This document shows positions 52,188 to 59,603 of a stretch of 64,000 bases of DNA, in pieces. Numbering within the stretch: position 1 is the first letter of the stretch; each line of letters begins with the position of its first letter. The position numbers were made by a program, and so were the translations under genes. The notes under the pieces were generated by a model that was not told the origin of the DNA, ran no database searches, and was given only the letters and a program-made list of their open reading frames with translations. Origin of the DNA: CAJXMH01 sp040220135 (lineage in GTDB: Bacteria > Bacteroidota > Bacteroidia > Flavobacteriales_E > Vicingaceae); assembly GCA_040220135.1 (NCBI GenBank), contig JAVJTT010000021.1:1-64000 (forward strand). The letters are read 5' to 3'.

Positions 52188-52820
52188 ATGATAGAAGAAT
52201 TGAAAGAAAAATATGCCGGTTTATTTGAGCCGAGTTTAATAGAAGAAATGAATCAATTGGCAACCATTAAAGAGATCAAAGAAGGAGAACATTTAATGGA
52301 AATAGGTAATTACATTCGATCTATGCCCTTAATTCTAGACGGAGCTGTAAAGGTGCTTCGGGAAGATGAAAATGGAGATGAACTCTTGCTTTATTTTTTA
52401 GAAGGAGGAGAAACTTGCGCCATGACCATTACTTGTTGCTTGGGGAATACTCGCTCAGAAGTGCGTGCGATAGCTGAAAAAGATACGCGCATGATTATGT
52501 TGCCGGTACAGAAAATGCAGGACTGGATGGATCGCTTTAGTTCTTGGCGAAACTTTATTTTGAGCAGCTACCAAGCTAGAATGATGGAGCTTTTAAATAC
52601 CATCGATAAGATTGCTTTTCTTCGAATGGATGAACGCTTGCTTGAGTACCTGAAGGAAAAAAGCAAAGTATCAGATGATGCTTTTATTAAAAATACCCAC
52701 CAAGAGATTGCCTATGAATTGCATACCTCTAGGGTAGTTGTTTCTAGATTGTTAAAGCGATTGGAAAACGATGGTTACATTGAATTGCATCGAAACCGTA
52801 TTAAGATCATCGCTCTGTAA
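52188..52820 (+). CDS. Crp/Fnr family regulator
   Basis: A 210-aa protein with a cyclic-nucleotide-binding-type barrel (about 25-115), a dimer helix and a winged helix-turn-helix at 171-192 (HQEIAYELHTSRVVVSRLLK). It lacks the N-terminal Cys cluster of FNR. Cys77, Cys83 and Cys84 (ETCAMTITCCLG) sit where a ligand would bind and could be a thiol or sulfide switch; that is inference. Three matching dyads upstream of neighbouring sulfur genes are its probable targets. One overlaps its own stop codon. Confidence 0.9.
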   Translation: MIEELKEKYAGLFEPSLIEEMNQLATIKEIKEGEHLMEIGNYIRSMPLILDGAVKVLREDENGDELLLYFLEGGETCAMTITCCLGNTRSEVRAIAEKDTRMIMLPVQKMQDWMDRFSSWRNFILSSYQARMMELLNTIDKIAFLRMDERLLEYLKEKSKVSDDAFIKNTHQEIAYELHTSRVVVSRLLKRLENDGYIELHRNRIKIIAL

Positions 52821-52860
52821 CTCAGGTTACGCTGGCTAAGAAGCCGAGTCCGTAATTTTG
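52817..52860 (+). promoter_or_regulatory. GTAAC-N4-GTTAC operator and -7 box, for TauE/SafE gene
   Basis: The dyad GTAACTCAGGTTAC is at 52817-52830 and the -7 box TAATTTTG at 52853-52860. The dyad centre lies 29.5 bp before the box, giving a position near -43, as for activating Crp-type sites. No good -33 box is present, which fits dependence on an activator. Confidence 0.75.
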
Positions 52861-52872
52861 TAGAAAAACAAA

Positions 52873-53673
52873 ATGGAGATATTAAGCCTTTTAGGATACC
52901 TCGGCGCCATAGTAATTGGCATAGTATTAGGATTAATCGGAGGCGGTGGGTCAATTTTAACCGTTCCCATTTTTGTTTATTTGTTGGGCATTGAACCGGT
53001 GATGGCAACCGCTTACTCGCTTTTTGTTGTCGGCAGCACGGCCTTGGTTGGCACTTTGCGCAATTTACCAAAGAAACAAGTAGATGTTCGAACCGGAGTG
53101 GTGTTCGCGATACCAGCCTTGGTAGCAGTTTATGTCACGCGGAAATTTCTGGTGCCGGCCATTCCGGAAAAGCTATTTGAGCTGGCTGGTTTTACAGTGA
53201 CCAAAGATTTAGGCATAATGGTCTTTTTTGCTCTCATTATGCTTTTGGCCGCTTTTTCTATGATTCGCAACAAGCGAAAAGTAGTACAAGAAGAATCAAA
53301 AGTAACTTTCAACTACCCCCTGATTTTAGTAGAGGGTGCATTAGTAGGACTTTTAACCGGAATCGTAGGAGCCGGTGGAGGCTTTCTTATTATTCCAGCC
53401 CTGGTATTGTTGGCCAAATTGCCTATGAAAAAAGCGGTGGCCACCTCACTTATGATCATTGCGGTTAAATCATTAATTGGCTTTATTGGCGATGTAGAGA
53501 ATCTAAACATTGAATGGAACTTTTTATTGATCTTCACAGCGCTATCTATCGGAGGAATTTTTATAGGGATCTATCTCAATAAATTTATTGATGGGAAAAA
53601 GCTAAAATCAGCTTTTGGTTGGTTTGTATTACTGATGGGTATCTACATCATTTACAAAGAATTCAGCCTTTAA
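52873..53673 (+). CDS. TauE/SafE family sulfite/anion exporter
   Basis: A 266-aa membrane protein with about eight helices and the two family repeats: GIVLGLIGGGGSILTVPIFVYLLG near residue 20 and GLLTGIVGAGGGFLIIPALVLL near 165. Relatives export sulfite, sulfoacetate or related anions. Its place between a Crp/Fnr gene and a persulfide dioxygenase supports a sulfur role. Confidence 0.92.
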   Translation: MEILSLLGYLGAIVIGIVLGLIGGGGSILTVPIFVYLLGIEPVMATAYSLFVVGSTALVGTLRNLPKKQVDVRTGVVFAIPALVAVYVTRKFLVPAIPEKLFELAGFTVTKDLGIMVFFALIMLLAAFSMIRNKRKVVQEESKVTFNYPLILVEGALVGLLTGIVGAGGGFLIIPALVLLAKLPMKKAVATSLMIIAVKSLIGFIGDVENLNIEWNFLLIFTALSIGGIFIGIYLNKFIDGKKLKSAFGWFVLLMGIYIIYKEFSL

Positions 53674-53680
53674 ACGCTAG

Positions 53681-53724
53681 GTAACAAATGTTACGAATAG
53701 AGCTAAAACTCATTCGTAACTTTG
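53681..53724 (+). promoter_or_regulatory. GTAAC-N4-GTTAC operator and -7 box, for dioxygenase-rhodanese gene
   Basis: The dyad GTAACAAATGTTAC is at 53681-53694 and the -7 box TAACTTTG at 53717-53724, with the same 29.5-bp centre-to-box distance as at the other two sites. A second, overlapping inverted repeat (TTACGAAT...ATTCGTAA) covers 53691-53719. Confidence 0.75.
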
Positions 53725-53758
53725 AGTATAATTAGAAACGATAAAACAGATATATAAA

Positions 53759-55165
53759 ATGAAAGTACAACAAATATATACCGGATGCCTAGCGCAAGGA
53801 GCTTATTACATTGAAAGCGATGGGGAAGTAGCCATTATTGATCCCCTGAGAGAAGTAAAACCGTATTTGCAAAGAGCGGAGAAAGAGGGAGCAAAGATCA
53901 AATACATTTTCGAAACTCACTTCCATGCAGATTTTGTAAGCGGTCATCTAACCTTAGCCAAACAATCAGGGGCAGAAATTATTTACGGCCCAACTGCTAG
54001 TCCAAACTTCGAGTGTACTGTAGCGGAAGACGGCCAAGTTTTTTCATTGGGAAAAGTGAAAATTCACGTTTTGCATACTCCTGGACATACCATGGAGAGT
54101 ACCACCTATTTGTTGAAGGATGAGCAAGGAAAAGATACGGCCATATTTACCGGTGATACTTTGTTTTTAGGCGATGTAGGGAGACCCGATTTGGCGCAAA
54201 AAGCAGCCAGCATGACCCAAGAAGACCTTGCCGGTATTTTGTATGACAGTTTGCGTAATAAGATCATGCCTTTAGATGATGAGCTAACGGTTTACCCAGG
54301 GCACGGTGCCGGTTCAGCATGTGGTAAGAACATGATGAAAGAAACGGTAGACACTCTTGGCAATCAGAAAAAAGTGAATTATGCTTTGCGTGCTGATATG
54401 AGTAAAGAAGAGTTTGTAAAAGAAGTAACCGACGGCCTTTTGCCTCCGCCACAGTATTTTCCACATAATGTAAAGCTGAACAAAGAGGGCTACGAAGACA
54501 TTGACGAAATCTTGGAAAGAGGCACTCAAGCCTTAAGCCCAGATGCTTTTGAAGCCGCAGCCAATGAGACTTCAGCAGTTATCCTAGATGTTCGTCACCA
54601 AGATGAGTTTGTTAAAGGCCATGTACCACGCTCTATCTTTATTGGTTTAGAAGGTGATTTTGCTCCTTGGGTAGGGGCCTTACTAGCTGATATTGAGCAG
54701 CCGATTTTATTGGTTGCCCCTGAAGGAAAAGAAGAAGAAGCAGTTACTCGTTTATCGCGGGTAGGCTTTGACAAGACCTTGGGTTACCTAAAGGGTGGCT
54801 TTGCTGCTTGGAAAGCGGAGAAAGAATACGATAGTATGAGTTCTGTTTCTGCAAAAGATTTTGCCAAGCAATATGAGGAAAACAGTCAAGTGGTAGATGT
54901 GCGAAAACTGACCGAGTACCAAGCCGAACATTTAGAAAATGCCCAAAATATTCCACTTGGGAACTTAAATGAACAGCTTTCAGAAGTGCCGAAAGAAGAT
55001 ACCTTTTATGTTCATTGTGCCGGCGGATACCGTTCCGTCATTGCCGGATCAATTCTAAAATCAAGAGGCTTTCACAATTTAATAAATGTAGAAGGGGGCT
55101 TTGATGCCTTGAAGGAAACGGATTTGAAAACCACGGATTATGTTTGTCCTTCTAAGTTGAAGTAG
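53759..55165 (+). CDS. Persulfide dioxygenase-like MBL protein with two rhodanese domains
   Basis: A 468-aa protein. Residues 1-250 are an ETHE1-type metallo-beta-lactamase fold with ETHFHADFVSGH (H54, H56, D58, H63), HTPGHTMES and a GDTLFLGDVGRPDL motif. Two rhodanese domains follow. The first (about 265-355) lacks the catalytic Cys (LLVAPEGKEEE); the second has it at Cys420 (VHCAGGYRS). The enzyme probably oxidises glutathione- or protein-persulfide to sulfite, with the rhodanese part handling sulfane sulfur. The sulfite could leave by the TauE/SafE protein. Confidence 0.92.
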   Translation: MKVQQIYTGCLAQGAYYIESDGEVAIIDPLREVKPYLQRAEKEGAKIKYIFETHFHADFVSGHLTLAKQSGAEIIYGPTASPNFECTVAEDGQVFSLGKVKIHVLHTPGHTMESTTYLLKDEQGKDTAIFTGDTLFLGDVGRPDLAQKAASMTQEDLAGILYDSLRNKIMPLDDELTVYPGHGAGSACGKNMMKETVDTLGNQKKVNYALRADMSKEEFVKEVTDGLLPPPQYFPHNVKLNKEGYEDIDEILERGTQALSPDAFEAAANETSAVILDVRHQDEFVKGHVPRSIFIGLEGDFAPWVGALLADIEQPILLVAPEGKEEEAVTRLSRVGFDKTLGYLKGGFAAWKAEKEYDSMSSVSAKDFAKQYEENSQVVDVRKLTEYQAEHLENAQNIPLGNLNEQLSEVPKEDTFYVHCAGGYRSVIAGSILKSRGFHNLINVEGGFDALKETDLKTTDYVCPSKLK

Positions 55166-55188
55166 AATTTTAAAACGAGATAAAGTAC

Positions 55189-55220
55189 AGCCCCGAAACG
55201 CAATGTTTCGGGGCTTTTTT
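55189..55220 (+). terminator. Intrinsic terminator
   Basis: AGCCCCGAAAC pairs with GTTTCGGGGCT, followed by six T. It ends the dioxygenase-rhodanese transcript. Confidence 0.9.
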
Positions 55221-55274
55221 GTTGTTCACTTCTTTGCTACGGCGGAAACTATAGCTTGTCCCCTCAAATGTATG

Positions 55275-55412
55275 AGCTCATCACTTTGAGTACCTATTTT
55301 AGCTCATCACTTCGAGCACCTATTTTAGCTTGTCACTTCGAGCACCCATTTTAGCTTGTCACTTCGAGCACCCATTTTAGCTTGTCACTTCGAGCGAAGT
55401 CGAGAAGTAGAC
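55275..55412. repeat. Tandem 26-bp repeats ending in a REP-like palindrome
   Basis: Five consecutive 26-bp units begin at 55275, 55301, 55327, 55353 and 55379. The core is AGCTTGTCACTTCGAGCACC, with later copies nearly identical. The last unit runs into CTTCGAGCGAAGTCGAG, a palindrome often found scattered in Bacteroidota genomes. There are no spacers, so this is not CRISPR. The rest of the gap (55413-55588) holds only AT-rich sequence that must include the next promoter. Confidence 0.85.
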
Positions 55413-55588
55413 AAGCCTTATCAAAAGACTTTACTAGGCTAAGCCATTCGGTTTTTAAAAAACAAATAAATCCTTCAAGAGGACAGGATTGATTTTAAAT
55501 TATTGGCACAATTCTTTCACAAGAATTAAACTTATTTAATTCAAAATAGTTAATAGATTAAGTTATCTAAATAGTTAAAACCAAAAAT

Positions 55589-56356
55589 ATGAAAAAGTTT
55601 GTTTTGGCTGCTTTAGCGCTAGCCCTGCTAAGTAGTTGTGTAACGATCCGTCAAGGAGAAGTTGGGGTAAAAAGAACAGTTGGTAAAATATCAGATCAAT
55701 ATTTACATCCCGGGGCAAAATTGTTTAATCCACTGGCAAGTCGCATTATTCGAGTTCCGGTTCGTACTGAAAATATTGAAGTGAACTTGGCATTGCCTTC
55801 AAAAGAGGGCTTGAATGTAGATGCCGAGATTTCAATCTTGTATCATATCGAACAAGAAAAAGCCACTGATGTGATCAGCACCATTGGCATGAACTATATG
55901 TCTACGATGATTATGCCGGTTTTTCGAGCTTCCGCTGCTGATATTACCGCTAAATACATGGCCAAAGACATGCACACCGGAAATCGTTTGGAAATAGAAA
56001 CGGCCATCCGAAACAAGATGATGGATTTACTTAAAGATCGTGGCTTTGTGATTGAAGCGGTTTTGATGAAAAGCATTAGTTTGCCGGCCGGACTGTATGA
56101 GGCCATTGAACAAAAGCTAGAAGCTGAGCAAGATGCACAGCGCATGGAGTTTGTGTTGCAAAAGGAAAAGCAAGAAGCAGAGCGTCGTACCATTGAAGCC
56201 AGGGGAATTAGAGATGCCAATAAAATCATTTCAGAAGGTTTGACTCCTCAAATTATTAAGTACAAAGCCATTGAGGCCTATCGGGAACTTTCTAAATCGC
56301 CCAATGCTAAATTGATCATTGGCAGTGGCAGTTCGCCCATTTTAATGGAACCTTGA
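55589..56356 (+). CDS. SPFH/prohibitin-family lipoprotein
   Basis: A 255-aa protein with lipobox LLSSC (Cys17) and a band-7 domain: IRQGEVGVKRTVGKISDQYL, then VNLALPSKEGLNVDAEISILYHI and a C-terminal helical region (EQKLEAEQDAQRMEFVLQKE). Prohibitin-like proteins form rings that organise membranes or proteases. Lipid anchoring is shown by sequence; the partner is not known. Confidence 0.9.
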   Translation: MKKFVLAALALALLSSCVTIRQGEVGVKRTVGKISDQYLHPGAKLFNPLASRIIRVPVRTENIEVNLALPSKEGLNVDAEISILYHIEQEKATDVISTIGMNYMSTMIMPVFRASAADITAKYMAKDMHTGNRLEIETAIRNKMMDLLKDRGFVIEAVLMKSISLPAGLYEAIEQKLEAEQDAQRMEFVLQKEKQEAERRTIEARGIRDANKIISEGLTPQIIKYKAIEAYRELSKSPNAKLIIGSGSSPILMEP

Positions 56357-56440
56357 GTTGGAAACTAGAAACAGGAGACTAAAAACAGGAAACTTGAAAT
56401 AGAAGAATAGAAACAAGAAATAGGATTTGAAAGAATTTGA

Positions 56441-56473
56441 GCCTCGGAGTAAACGACTTCGGGGCTTTTTTTT
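56441..56473 (+). terminator. Intrinsic terminator
   Basis: GCCTCGGAG and CTTCGGGGC form a stem with G·T pairs, followed by eight T. It ends the SPFH transcript. Confidence 0.75.
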
Positions 56474-56637
56474 CCGCCCAAATTGACTTTTAAAGGAAAG
56501 CAGACGACTTGGTTCTTTTCGTGTATTTATCGAGCGGAGTGGAGATGCAAGCCAAACAGAAGGAAAAAAAATATGCGTAACTTCGATGATGGAGTTTGCC
56601 TCATTGAGGTGTACCGAGGGCATGAAAAACAATTATT

Positions 56638-57525
56638 ATGAAAAAACTACTACTCATTCTTTCTATAATCATTTCAACAAGCACAGCCTTTGCGCAAACC
56701 AACCTTTATCACTCCTTTCCCGATAGTAATGTCGTATGGAATTTCAACCTTCAACATTATTGCTTTTCTATCGGAGGTGCAAATGAAGACTATTCCATTA
56801 CCATTACAGGCGATACTATGATTAGCAACCAGACTTACCAAAAAGTAGAAACACCTTATGTGCAATCGAATGTAAGTGGAAACTGCAACGTTTATACAAG
56901 TGGTTATAAAGGAGCAATTCGAGAAGATATAGGGGCAAAAAAAGTATACTTTATGCCTCCTAACCAAAATGTAGAGGAGCTGCTTTATGATTTTTCCCTT
57001 CAAGTGGGAGACAGCTTGAAAGGATATTTAGAGGGAGGGCAAAATCCCACCATAGTGGCAATCGATTCGGTTTTGGTAGGAAACAGTTACCGAAAAAGGT
57101 GGATGATTGACACCAATAAATTTTACCCAACTTATATTATTGAGGGTATTGGTTCCACTTTTGGCTTGCTTCATCAAATCACTCTGAAAATTGCTAATTT
57201 TCCGAACTATAGGTTAAACTGTTTTCAACACGGGTAAGCTAATTATTTGGGTAATGGTTCCTGTCAGCTAATTACCTTTTTGGATGAGCAGCAGAAGAGC
57301 AAAGCGAATTTTACTTTTTATCCAAATCCGGTAAAACAAAAACTAAACCTAGATGCGAATGTCCCTCTCGAAAGTGTGGTGATTTATAGCTTGAAAGGCT
57401 GTAAACTAAGAGAACTTAATCCTCAAGAAAAAAGTTGGTGCTTGCCCGAAGAGAAAGGGGTGTACATGATAAGAATGAGAACAGGAGAGGGTAAAATTAT
57501 AAGTAAGAAGGTAGTGAAAAGATAA
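56638..57525 (+). pseudogene. T9SS-exported protein gene with an in-frame stop
   Basis: The frame begins with a signal peptide (MKKLLLILSIIISTSTAFAQ) and runs 199 codons to TAA at 57235-57237. Reading continues open in the same frame to 57525. The continuation carries a typical type A T9SS sorting domain: FTFYPNPVKQKLNLD, then VVIYSLKGCKLRE, ending GKIISKKVVKR. A single C-to-T change (CAA to TAA) explains the stop, and FQHGQANYLGNGSCQ would restore a Cys-containing loop. Without read-through the protein loses its sorting signal. A sequencing error cannot be excluded. Confidence 0.82.
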
Positions 57526-57631
57526 AAAACCCTTTACCATTTTGTCTGCTACAGTTGGGCATTAAGCCAAGATGATATTTACATCTAATTTAGACCTTCT
57601 AGGTTTTAAGAACCTATAAGACCTTTTAAAT

Positions 57632-58510
57632 TTAATTTTCTTTCGCCCTCCCAAAGCCATACAAATTTTGCCCTACAAAGTCTTGTGGAAAGTTCTCATC
57701 GCCTTCGAAGCCTAGTGGCGTTTCTCCATCCTCATTGGGAATGTGAGCCGTTCTAAAAAGGTAATCCCATAAACTCAAACTAATCCCGTAATTCACCCCA
57801 TAACTGCCTTTGGGTAAGTGATAAGCATGATGATGCAAGTGCATTACCGGATTGTTGAAAATGTATTTTAAAGGCCCATAGGTGAGCTTAATGTTGGCGT
57901 GGTTTAAGTGGCCAATGGTTATGGCCGCAAAATGCACAAGGTAGGCTTGCTCCGGCTCAAATCCTCCCAACACCATTACGCCTAAGGTTTTTAGGGGTTT
58001 GTATAGAATGTTTTCCATCCAATGGAAGCGCAAGTGGGCAGCAAAACCCATTTCCTTAACCGAATGGTGTACTTTGTGAAATTGCCAAAGGGCAGGAATT
58101 CGATGTAGCATAACATGTGTAAACCACTGCACAAAATCGAGAATGACAAAAAAGACAAGAAGTTGCAAGGCCATGGGCCAAGCACTCATATCCAAAAGGC
58201 TAAGACTGTTCATCTGAATGCCAAGATCACGGAAGAGCAGTTCCAATATTTTGTAAAACCCACTGACAAATATGGCAAATAAGAAAAAGTTGAAAAACAT
58301 GTAGAAGCCATCTAACCAAAAGTCTTTGCGAAGGGTCGCTTGCTTTTTTCGCCAAGGAAAAGCGATTTCTAAGCCCCAAACCAACAGAGAGATTAAAATC
58401 AAACCCCAAAAGTAGTTTTGGTACCAAGGTACTTTGAACAATATGCTGTTCCAGGTCCAATTGAGGCTACCCAGAAATGAATTGACAAAGGCTTCCCAAT
58501 AATCTTGCAT
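57632..58510 (-). CDS. Sterol desaturase / fatty acid hydroxylase family protein
   Basis: A 292-aa membrane protein with the three His clusters of the diiron family: HVMLH, HKVHHS and HLHHHAYH, with several membrane helices. It probably hydroxylates or desaturates a lipid; the substrate is unknown. It is divergent from the YeeE/YedE pair and shares their control region. A minus-strand TAACTTTA sequence lies 30.5 bp from the shared dyad, so it may also answer to the Crp/Fnr protein. Confidence 0.92.
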   Translation of the reverse strand: MQDYWEAFVNSFLGSLNWTWNSILFKVPWYQNYFWGLILISLLVWGLEIAFPWRKKQATLRKDFWLDGFYMFFNFFLFAIFVSGFYKILELLFRDLGIQMNSLSLLDMSAWPMALQLLVFFVILDFVQWFTHVMLHRIPALWQFHKVHHSVKEMGFAAHLRFHWMENILYKPLKTLGVMVLGGFEPEQAYLVHFAAITIGHLNHANIKLTYGPLKYIFNNPVMHLHHHAYHLPKGSYGVNYGISLSLWDYLFRTAHIPNEDGETPLGFEGDENFPQDFVGQNLYGFGRAKEN

Positions 58511-58556
58511 CGTTTAAATTTTTGATAAAGTTACAACCAAGCGCCTTTCTTGTTGT

Positions 58557-58600
58557 GTAACATCGGTTACATTAGTTTGAAGTGGGATAACTTAATTTCG
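58557..58600 (+). promoter_or_regulatory. GTAAC-N4-GTTAC operator and -7 box, for YeeE/YedE pair
   Basis: The dyad GTAACATCGGTTAC is at 58557-58570. A -7-like box TAATTTCG (one base off TAnnTTTG) lies at 58593-58600, again 29.5 bp from the dyad centre. Confidence 0.72.
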
Positions 58601-58617
58601 CAAAAAAGGGAAAATAG

Positions 58618-59178
58618 ATGTGGAATTGGATATTTGAAACTTGGCCGTGGTATGTGAGTGGAGCTGCCATTGCCTTGGTGATGTTTTTATTGCTAATGAT
58701 GGGTAAAAAGTTTGGGATGTCATCGAACCTCCGAACCCTTTGTTCTATTTGTGGAGCAGGGAAGAGGACCAGCTTTTTTGACTACGATTGGAAAGCTCAA
58801 AAGTGGAACTTGGTAGTGGTAGCCGGAGTAATTATTGGAGGCTTTATTGCCACCAACTATTTGACGACAGATGCGGCGGTTAAAATTGATTCCGAAGTAG
58901 TCAATGAATTAAAGGGCATGGGCTTCGAAACCGCAGGAGAAGCTTATCTACCCAAAGAAATCTATGGGCCTGAGGATTTAGGGTGGAAGTCCATTCTAAT
59001 TTTAATTGCCGGAGGTTTGTTGGTAGGATTTGGAACCCGCTATGCCGGGGGCTGTACTTCCGGTCATGCCATTTCCGGATTAAGTTCTTTGCAATGGCCT
59101 TCACTGATTGCAGTAATAGGCTTTTTTGCCGGTGGACTGTTTATGGTTCATCTTTTATTTCCCATAATTTTTAAATAG
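58618..59178 (+). CDS. YeeE/YedE family sulfur transporter, subunit 1
   Basis: A 186-aa membrane protein with four to five helices. The conserved Cys motif is GTRYAGGCTSGHAISG with Cys146; Cys42 and Cys45 (LCSICGAG) lie near the first loop. In the YeeE family such Cys residues pass thiosulfate through the membrane. The half-size form paired with a second small gene matches the two-gene arrangement known as pmpA/pmpB-like. It is the first gene after a Crp/Fnr-type operator. Confidence 0.9.
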   Translation: MWNWIFETWPWYVSGAAIALVMFLLLMMGKKFGMSSNLRTLCSICGAGKRTSFFDYDWKAQKWNLVVVAGVIIGGFIATNYLTTDAAVKIDSEVVNELKGMGFETAGEAYLPKEIYGPEDLGWKSILILIAGGLLVGFGTRYAGGCTSGHAISGLSSLQWPSLIAVIGFFAGGLFMVHLLFPIIFK

Positions 59179-59186
59179 GTAGACAG

Positions 59187-59603
59187 ATGAAAAGAGGAAT
59201 CGCATTTTTATTGATAGGCGTTTTATTTGGCATTGTGCTGATCAAGTCAGAAGCCGCTTCATGGTTTCGAATTTATGAGATGTTCCAGTTCAAGTCATTT
59301 CACATGTATGGCATTATAGGAACAGCAGTTGGATTAGGCGTGTTGATCATACAGTTAATAAAGAAGTTCAAGATCAAGTCTTTCTATGGGGCTGAGATAA
59401 GCATAGAACCCAAGCAAAAATCGGTAAAGCGCTATTTGATTGGCGGCAGCCTTTTTGGTTTGGGTTGGGCTTTAGCTGGTGCTTGCCCCGGACCTATGTT
59501 TGCATTAGCCGGAGCCGGCTTTTATCCAATTTTAATTGTGGTGATTTCCGCTACTTTGGGTACCTTTTTATACGGCTTGTTAAAAGACAAGCTGCCTCAT
59601 TAA
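59187..59603 (+). CDS. YeeE/YedE family sulfur transporter, subunit 2
   Basis: A 138-aa membrane protein of the DUF6691 type with about four helices. The Cys motif is GLGWALAGACPGPMFALAGAG, Cys100. It follows subunit 1 by 8 bp and the two probably form one complete transporter. The stop overlaps the end of the convergent POT gene by 4 bp. Confidence 0.9.
   Translation: MKRGIAFLLIGVLFGIVLIKSEAASWFRIYEMFQFKSFHMYGIIGTAVGLGVLIIQLIKKFKIKSFYGAEISIEPKQKSVKRYLIGGSLFGLGWALAGACPGPMFALAGAGFYPILIVVISATLGTFLYGLLKDKLPH

Noticed and set aside
55275..55412. CRISPR array
   Set aside because: The 26-bp units are directly adjacent without spacers, and no cas gene is nearby.
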